Shown here in pieces: positions 57,701 through 64,000 of a stretch of DNA of 64,000 nucleotides. The position numbers were made by a program, and so were the translations under genes. This DNA comes from Protoeuglena noctilucae. Its lineage: Eukaryota; Chlorophyta; Pedinophyceae; Marsupiomonadales; Marsupiomonadaceae. The DNA is taken from the NCBI GenBank assembly GCA_958009085.1, contig OY253675.1:434001-498000 (forward strand), given 5' to 3'. Position 1 is the first letter of the stretch, and each line of letters opens with the position of its first letter. The notes under the pieces were generated by a model. The model was given only the letters and a program-made list of their open reading frames with translations, was not told where the DNA came from and did not search any database.

Positions 57701-59779
57701 ATGACCCCCGGGCCACCATCCCCTGCGGGGGGACGCACGCTGTGCGAGCAAAGTGGGACGATAATCGAGCGTCAGGCGAGGGATGCTAGTCCATGGCGAC
57801 AAGCGCTGCCGCCGCATTCCAATGGACAGAACCATCCGAGTTCCACGCTGTCGCCGCCGGAGATTGAGGCGCGGCGGAGGGAGGCGCGAAGAAATGCGGC
57901 GGGCTTTCTTGCTCCCTGCAGATCGGCGATTCCTCGGTCCCTTCCCTCCCTGATATTCTGCCGCTGGAGTACGTTTTGAGAACGGACGAGCTGCGGAGGG
58001 ACAGCGGTGAGCCTGGCAGGCGTCTGCAGCGACATGAGTTTCGCAGAGCCGGCAAGTGTTGGATTCGTCCTGATTCATCCTGCTTGTGGCTTGCGTCCCA
58101 CAGGTGCGCTGGCAGGGACACCGCACATTGGTGCCGGGGTCGAGAGGGAGCAGGCCGAGGATGGAGAGGCCACGGACGACGATGGGATGATCGCGGACGT
58201 CCATGCCGTACCCAAGGCTTCTGGGATTTGGGGGATCTGGGGCGGCGTCCGGGACTTTGCAGTGGACGGTGACGTGCTAGGAATCGCTCTGGCCACTGGG
58301 AGAGCTCACTGTCGTGCCCATCACGCATCACAGTCGATGCTCGCTTATGCGCTGCCTTAATCTCCGCCCCCGCAGCCGCCGGCGCGGTGGGTGTCGCCTG
58401 GGACACCGCTCAAGTCATGCTCGCCTCGCTGGGGATCTCGGACCCGCCGTGCCAGTCGGGGCCGGAGCACGCAGCACGTCTCGAAGACACGGTCGCCATC
58501 ACGGGGCACGGTGACCGAATCCCGTCGCCTGCAGCTGACAGCCAGTCCATTAGCCCGTGTAGCTGCAGATTTTTACAATTGCTAGGACTAGTCCACGGCT
58601 CACACCCAGTCCCTTTGCATGCAGATACCACCACGGAGGTTGCGGTCGTGGTGCGCTCGGGGCCCGAGTCGTCCCCGCGCGTGCGCGTCTTCCAGGTCAC
58701 CCTCGGCAAGTCCAATAGGGACCAAGAGCCCCCGCCGCCGGTAGCCGAGCTCTCCGATCCGGCCATGTGCGGCGCGACGTGCTGCCGGTGGCGCCCCCAC
58801 GGGGGCCGTGCGCTGGCCATCGGGTGCGAGGGCGGGGTGTGTTTGGCTGCTCTCTGCGGTCCCGACCTCGCGGGGAGCGGCGCGCAGAGCCAAGCCATCC
58901 CGCTGGGGGGCGCCGCTGTCGCTGGGGAGTCTGCGGCTGGGAGCTCCATTCGCTTTCTGCCCTCGGGCGCCGGATCGGGGGTGCCCGTGGTGTGTTTGGC
59001 CTGGTCGCCGTGCGGGCGGCTGCTGGCCGGGGCGCTCGCCAGCCGGCGGGGGCTGCGGGTGTGGGACGTCGCGAGGGGCTCGTGTGCGGCGCTGGGGACG
59101 GGGCGGCGGGCGGTGCGCCTGCTGCGGTGGTCGCCCGGGGGAGGGCGGCTCTTGGCGGGCCTGGAGGGCGGCACGCTGGCTGTCTTTGACACGGCGCGGT
59201 GGGGGCGGGAGGAGTGGCAGAGGGGCGCGGCGTCGGCGGGAGAGGTGGGCGGGGCGGCCTGGTCCCCCGACGGCGCCGCCGCCATCTTTTGCTTCGAGGG
59301 TACGCGGCACCTCGCGCAGCTGGCCTTCCTGGGCCCGCCGCCCTCGCTGGCGGCCCAGCTGGCGCCCCTGACTCCGCACGAGCTCAGTTACACGCTGCCC
59401 GAGTGGGGGGGCGACGGTGCCGCCGATTGCATCGGTGAGTCGCGCGCGTGCTTGCGAGGGCAGGTCGTGGCATTGGACGGAGCGCGAGTGCTGTAGCGGT
59501 GTCGCACCCGCAGTGGCCAGCTTGGCCTGGGACCCGTCCGGCAGGCGACTGGCGGTGGCGGTGCGGGGCAACCATCCGGCGGCGGGGCAGGTCGCGCTCT
59601 TCTCCGTGACGACCGGGGCCCTGATCCAGTCCCTGACGTTCGTGGGATGGGTCGTGCCGCCGCACCACGCCGAGGACCCTGCGGTAGCCGTGCAGTTCCA
59701 GGAAGGCGGGCAGAAACACGCCGTGCTCGGCGCGCTGCACGCGTCGGGCAGGATCAGTCTCTACCCGCTCTTCATTTGA
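57701..59779 (+). CDS. AAAS: ALADIN (AAAS) nuclear pore WD40 protein
   Basis: Exons 57701-57775, 57922-58006, 58104-58268, 58376-58510, 58625-59434 and 59514-59779 give 511 residues (human protein 546). The N-terminus fits the family pattern (SPAGGRTLCEQSG), followed by SLPDILPLEYVLRTDELRRD and SGIWGIWGGVRDFAVDG. The WD propeller includes ATCCRWRPHGGRALAIGCEG, VVCLAWSPCGRLLAG, GLRVWDVARGSCAAL, RLLRWSPGGGRLLAG, GGAAWSPDGAAAIFCFEG and VASLAWDPSGRRLAVAVRG, ending GRISLYPLFI. ALADIN sits at the nuclear pore and, in animals, also acts at spindles. The first intron needs a GC donor at 57776 (CAG|GCGAGG). The intron at 58511 is a multiple of three without a stop, so retention is possible. Confidence 0.9.
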
Positions 59780-59976
59780 AAGGAGAGCGAGCGACAACGT
59801 GCTGCACTTGAAACTCGCCAGAAGCTGCTTCTTTCAACGCAATGTGGCCATTGCGACAGTGTCAACAATTTCATTGTTAAGCGAGGCACATGTCGTCAGC
59901 TTTTGCGAGTGAGCAGGGGCCCCAGGTCCAGCGAAGCAAGCATTCACGGGCCGAGGTGTGAAGATGCTCACGCGCC

Positions 59977-61042
59977 ATGCGCAAAAACGCTTCTCAGTTG
60001 GATCTATATCAGTCTTCAAGTTCCCCTGCTCACTCCGCAAGCTCTCCTGTAGCGCAGCGGCGTCGACTGCAGGAGAAACAGCGGCTGGAGAGGTCGCGGC
60101 GCGCAGCGGCGTTGATGGCGGACGCTGCCGAGCTTTACCTCGTTCGCCACGGTGCGACGGACTGGAACGTGGAGGGGCGCATCCAGGGGCAGATGGAACC
60201 GGGCCCCGGCCTCAACCAAGAGGGCCAAGCGCAGGTGCGGGGCATCGCGTGACTCACAAAGGGTGGACCTGTCGTGACCCCTGCAATCGTCCAGCAAGAT
60301 GCTTCCCTCCCGTGCAGGCCTCGCAACTCGCCGAGCACCTGGTTGGCGCTGGTCCCTTCCACGCGGTCTACAGCAGCGACCTGCTGAGGTGCCGACAGAC
60401 CGCCACTGCGATATCGACCCAACTGGGCGACGCGGCGCCCCTGCACTTCCGCCCGGACCTGAGGGAGCGCGCATTAGGCGTCTTGGAGGGCCTGACGTGG
60501 TCTGAAGCGCGCGCAAGGCGAGTCTTCTGGGTCCATATGCGGTAGCGACCACTTGGCAAGCGAGAGATGACGACCTTACGCCATCGCGATCACACTGCCA
60601 CTGCAACCCACAGGGAGCCGGATGCATGCGTGGCTGCGGTGCGGGGTTCGGAGGACGAGGAGGTGCCTGGAGGAGGGGAGTCGCTTTGGCAAGTGCGGTC
60701 GCGCATCGTGGGGGCGGTGCATTCGATCGCGGCGCGGCATCGGGGGCAGCGCGTCGTGGTGGTGACGCACGGAGGTTGTTTACAACAGCTCTACTGCAGC
60801 TGCATGGGTGAGTGCGCGCGGGTGCCCGGGGGCCGCTCACATGCGCAAGCAGACCGGTGAATGACGGTGCACGTGCGCTGCAGGGAACTTGTACAAGGGC
60901 ACAGTGGGCAACTGCTCGCTGAGTGTGGCGGTGGCGGATGGTCGCGAGGTGCGGTTGACGCGGTGGTGCGAGGAGGGCTTCCTGTCGACGCCCAGCACAG
61001 CTGCGCACGGCGGGGGAGCGCGGGCCGGCTGAGGACTTTGCT
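59977..61042 (+). CDS. Histidine phosphatase family protein (phosphoglycerate-mutase-like)
   Basis: Exons 59977-60234, 60318-60517, 60614-60807 and 60894-61042 give 266 residues. The phosphohistidine motif is LYLVRHGATDWN. Other family residues are AVYSSDLLRCRQTA, FRPDLRERALGVLEG (the catalytic acid region) and VVVVTHGGCLQQLY (second histidine), with GNCSLSVAVADG near the end. Family members include cofactor-dependent phosphoglycerate mutases and many broad phosphatases. The short RALGVLEG form and the insert of about 20 residues favour a phosphatase (cobC/GpmB-like), not a glycolytic mutase. The iPGAM gene elsewhere in the window supplies that activity. ATG 59977 adds a 46-residue basic extension that may be a targeting peptide; ATG 60115 (MADAAELYLV) is the alternative start. 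The donor at 60518 is GC. Confidence 0.87.
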
Positions 61043-61944
61043 TTGTTTTGCCAATGAAGCTTCGTTGAAAAGCCCGAGCTGGTAAAACGAGGGCTGCTGA
61101 CGGAGCTGCACCGACTCGCATGCCCCGTCAGCGTGCTGCAGCTGTATGCCAGCCCTTCGTTGCACGCTTGAGCCTGGAAAGCGCCTCCTCGCCCTCCACG
61201 GTGGGTGAAAGTATCGGAGATCTGAAGACTCCTATCTCGGAGAACCCATTGCTTGGTCGCTAGGGCAAGCAGCTCCTCTGTCGTGCTCCTGCGCGCGCGT
61301 GCGCCAGCCTTGCGCATCCGTGGACCTTCTAGCAAAACCTCGCTGTTCGAGATCCCTTTCGGGACGCTGCGAGGCTGAACAAGGGCGGGGCCGGTGAGTT
61401 CGAGGACGTGGAGGGCGTGGGAGGTCGAAACGGCACGTTCAAATTCGAAATTCGATAAATTCGATCGACTGCGATGTCTCGACTCGGTTTCCGTCCCGTG
61501 GATTGCCGCGTAGACGTCCCTAGGGTGACGCTGGCAACCCCACCTCTCAGTCGCTTGCCCCGCAGATGTGCGAGCTCTCACACGTTCGCGGCGTCACAGC
61601 TGCTCCCATTCGAGAGCGGCCGGCGCTGAGGGGGTGGCAGGCGCGGCCCGGGCGCCTGGTGACGTGCGCGCCTCGTCACAGGCGAGGGTTGCAGGCCCGC
61701 GCGCGTCAAGCCAGTGGGTCTTCGCCGCAGCAACCCCCTCAGATCCCACTTCATGTTTGTATGCATCTCATCCGCCCGTGGACCAGCCCTTTGGCCTTCG
61801 CTATGACGCAGGTTCACTTGCCCGCGCGGCCCCTCGCCGTGCTCGTACAAGGGCAACAAGACGAGGGAGGCGCGCGCGGTCTCTGACGCGCCCGCGGAGG
61901 ACCGCGAGCCCAGGTCACCCCACCGCGATGTGCCGGTCCCCGGC
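61043..61944. other. Intergenic region, possible upstream exon of 2OG dioxygenase
   Basis: This 902-bp stretch lies between two + genes. A possible acceptor (gacgcag near 61811) opens a frame continuous with the next gene, so an upstream coding or UTR exon is possible but unproved. Short aaattcg repeats occur at 61440-61466. No RNA gene is seen. Confidence 0.45.
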
Positions 61945-62833
61945 ATGGCGTCGCTGGACGGCCAGGAACGACCCATGCAGGGCATGGTGGCTGGCGGTCT
62001 CTATTTCTCCCTCTACCAGTGCCCCGGCGTCCGTAGCTTCGCTTCCAGCTACGACCGTCTCCCCGCGGATCCCTATCGCGCCAACCAGTACCGCCGCTTC
62101 AACCGCCTGATATACCGTCCGGCGACGGGGGAGCTCCGAGCGGACCCTGACCCGCACTTCTACCAGAGCGCCGTGCTCAACGCGTACAACCGCGGCGACA
62201 TCCGCAAGTACCCGCCCATCGAACGAGAGACCCTCGAGCACCCCGGCTTCCGTGCGGCCATCGGGGCCTTCGTGGACCAGGCGAGTGATGGTGGGGCAGG
62301 GCGTGTGTAGTGCTAGTGGGGCTTGGTACGTGGAGTGCTGGTGGGTCCTGCCCTGCACCCCACGTGTGTGACGAAGCGTGCGCCGGCATTGCGACGGTGA
62401 TCCCTGCGCCTGGTTGCAGGTCCTAAAGCACGACCCCCAGCGTCGCGAGGTGGCGGAGGCGGGAGAGGAGCTCGACCCCATCTACGCCTTCATGATCCGC
62501 ACCGAGTGCGCCCCATCGGCGCCGGGGGTGTACCAGAAGGCCGTGGTGCCGACGCCCGAGGGAGTGCACCAAGACGGAATGGACTACGTCTCTATTACGT
62601 GCGTGGCGAGGCGGGACGTGACGGGCGGGGTGTCGTCGCTCTACTACGCCCGGGACGACCCCGCGCCTTTCGTCCAAATGGAGCTGCCGCCCGGCTTCAC
62701 CATGCTCCTGAACGACAGGATCATCTACCACCACGTCAGCAAGATCGAGGCGGTCGGGGGCGGCGAGGGCGGCTCGCGTGACGTCCTCGTGCTCACGCTC
62801 AACCGCCTCGACGGAGAGCGGCACGTGTGGTGA
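61945..62833 (+). CDS. 2OG-Fe(II) dioxygenase, PF10014-type
   Basis: Exons 61945-62280 and 62420-62833 give 249 residues from ATG 61945; the frame is open further upstream, so the N-terminus may be longer. Landmarks are GLYFSLYQCPGVRSFASSYD, YRRFNRLIYRP, the iron ligand HxD in PEGVHQDGMDY, the strand ITCVARRDVTGGVSSLYYA, and the distal histidine in LLNDRIIYHHVSKI. This matches the 2OG-Fe dioxygenase family that includes bacterial free-amino-acid hydroxylases such as L-isoleucine dioxygenase. A small-molecule or amino-acid substrate is therefore likelier than a protein, but that is inference. The single intron has a GC donor at 62281 (CAG|GCGAGT). Confidence 0.85.
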
Positions 62834-63216
62834 GCGCGGTGGGTCGGCCGAGAGGGGCCAGCATGCAGTTAGGGTAGCAGCAGCGTGAAAGCGAGGTCAG
62901 CAGCAGTAGTCCTTTGGTACATAGCGGCGGTAGGATAGAACGGCGGGGCGGCATCGCACGCCCGCCCACCTATTTCCTCTTTCCGCAGGCAGTAACTCTC
63001 ACCCTCCCCTTGTTGTGTCATTCCCCTGGCCAGCCGACCATTGCCACGCTCGTTGTCGTTCGAATGCGTCATCACTTTTGAATGCTACTCTATGTACGCT
63101 AGGTCCGCTTGCTCGCTCTCAGATGGCGTCGTCGCGCCTCTGGCTGCCCCGTGCCGATCGGTCGGCCATAACAGCACCGACCGGCCCACGCATTCGCATC
63201 GGCCCCACAAGACCCG
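62834..63216. other. Convergent intergenic region
   Basis: This 383-bp stretch lies between the 2OG dioxygenase and Derlin 3' ends. A short gcagcag run occurs at 62877-62912. No gene, RNA or repeat array is apparent. Confidence 0.6.
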
Positions 63217-64000
63217 TCAGTCCTCGTGCGCATGCGCCTCGCTCGCGCGGACGATGAGGGCGCCCGGGACGACCCGGATGGGCGGCGGGGCCTGGAGACC
63301 GTTGGGTGGCTGACCGAAGAGCACCCGAAGCACGTTGGGAGTCCGCATGAGGCGCATGGCCCCCGGGAACATCAGCGGGACGACGTCCTCGAAGTACCAG
63401 TAAATGTGCCTGCGGGCAGATGGTCGATGTGGGGGAGTTAGGAGCCATCGCTCCCCCGTCCATTGTGCCGTGCAGGGCGCAGGCCATCGCAGCGCGCCCG
63501 CACCCCGCAGCGATGCCGAGGAGGTTGGTGTAGACCGACACTCCGAGGAGGTAGTGGAACCCAGTCATGACCCATGGGAGCCACGGCGCTTGGAAGCTGA
63601 GGAGCCCCATCGCGTTGATCATGACGTACTTGTTGCGACGCGCCCACACTGCGGAAGGAAGGCAATTGCATGTGTCGGTCATCCAAGCGATCCAGTGACG
63701 CATATACCACCTAATCAAGCAGCTGGCGCGGCGGGAGGCGGTCGCGCGGCGCCGTGCGAGGGCCCTCACCGTACATGACCATGTACGCCAGCGCGTTGGA
63801 GAGGAAGAGCATGGGCTCGGGCACCAGGTGCGCAGCCGGGAGCATCATGGCGGCACCGACGAGGAGCATCCACAGGAAATCGGCGGGGCGGTTGCGGAAA
63901 TGGGTCTCTTCAAGGGACTTGAAGTACTTGAGGTCGAAGAACACGCGGAGGCCGAGGTGAATCACGTCCTGAATCTGCCGAATGTGGCCAAAATACAGGA
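63217..64000 (-). CDS. Derlin (Der1-like) ER membrane protein, 5' end outside window
   Basis: Three exons are visible: 64000-63770 (cut by the window edge), 63648-63504 and 63409-63217, giving about 189 C-terminal residues. Conserved Derlin segments are [76 protein letters not shown] and [15 protein letters not shown]. Derlins are rhomboid-fold pseudoproteases that help move misfolded proteins out of the ER for degradation. Four hydrophobic spans are visible in this part. The C-terminal tail ([14 protein letters not shown]) lacks an obvious SHP box for p97 binding. All introns seen here are GT-AG. Confidence 0.93.

Noticed and set aside
1-64000. Search for transposons, terminal inverted repeats, integrases or viral genes
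   Set aside because: No transposase, reverse transcriptase, integrase or capsid-like motif, and no flanking inverted repeats were seen in any frame; all repeats are local and short.

Overview
The window looks like nuclear DNA from a GC-rich, intron-rich eukaryotic alga, most likely green. Almost every gene is a known eukaryotic family broken by short introns (about 50-350 bp) with C/T-rich acceptors. Among the genes is a PHD-finger plus GNAT protein of the plant IDM1 type. The green assignment is inference; another GC-rich alga is not excluded. I built 18 gene models by hand, joining exons wherever reading phase and family conservation agreed; nearly all junctions keep frame. Nothing bacterial, viral or transposon-like was seen, and no tRNA, rRNA or CRISPR array.

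Layout. 1-6841 (+): 3' part of a Sfi1-like centrin-repeat protein. 7191-8895 (+): Fringe-like GT31 glycosyltransferase. 9345-14868 (-): WDTC1/DCAF-type WD40-TPR protein. 15246-16401 (+): unknown helical protein. 16529-21198 (-): unknown polytopic membrane protein with an N-terminal CxxC cluster. 21490-23903 (-): universal-stress-domain protein. 24459-34309 (-): very large PHD-GNAT chromatin protein. 35005-37972 (-): cofactor-independent phosphoglycerate mutase. 38183-39487 (-): prolyl-hydroxylase-like 2OG oxygenase. 39655-40632 (+): small single-TM protein, probably mitochondrial. 41271-46505 (-): exosome nuclease RRP6. 46912-48223 (+): unknown, probably plastid-targeted. 48581-52608 (+): Ku70. 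53028-57256 (-): UTP21/WDR36. 57701-59779 (+): nucleoporin ALADIN. 59977-61042 (+): histidine-phosphatase (PGM-like). 61945-62833 (+): PF10014-type 2OG-Fe dioxygenase. 63217-64000 (-): Derlin, cut by the window edge.

The genes do not form a pathway. They are a housekeeping mix: ERAD, RNA surveillance, ribosome biogenesis, nuclear pore, DNA end joining, glycolysis, chromatin. Several start head-to-head over short shared promoters (39488-39654 is only 167 bp).

Two properties of the introns stand out. First, about 22 of roughly 115 introns modelled here need a GC donor (usually AG|GCGAG) to keep frame and conserved protein sequence, far above the roughly 1% usual in eukaryotes. Second, at least eight introns in six genes carry one or two degenerate copies of the end of the preceding exon together with its splice donor. 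Similar copies occur less often at acceptors, at the GT31 start codon and at the Ku70 stop codon. This points to recurrent short-range tandem duplication as a source of intron sequence and alternative splice sites in this genome.
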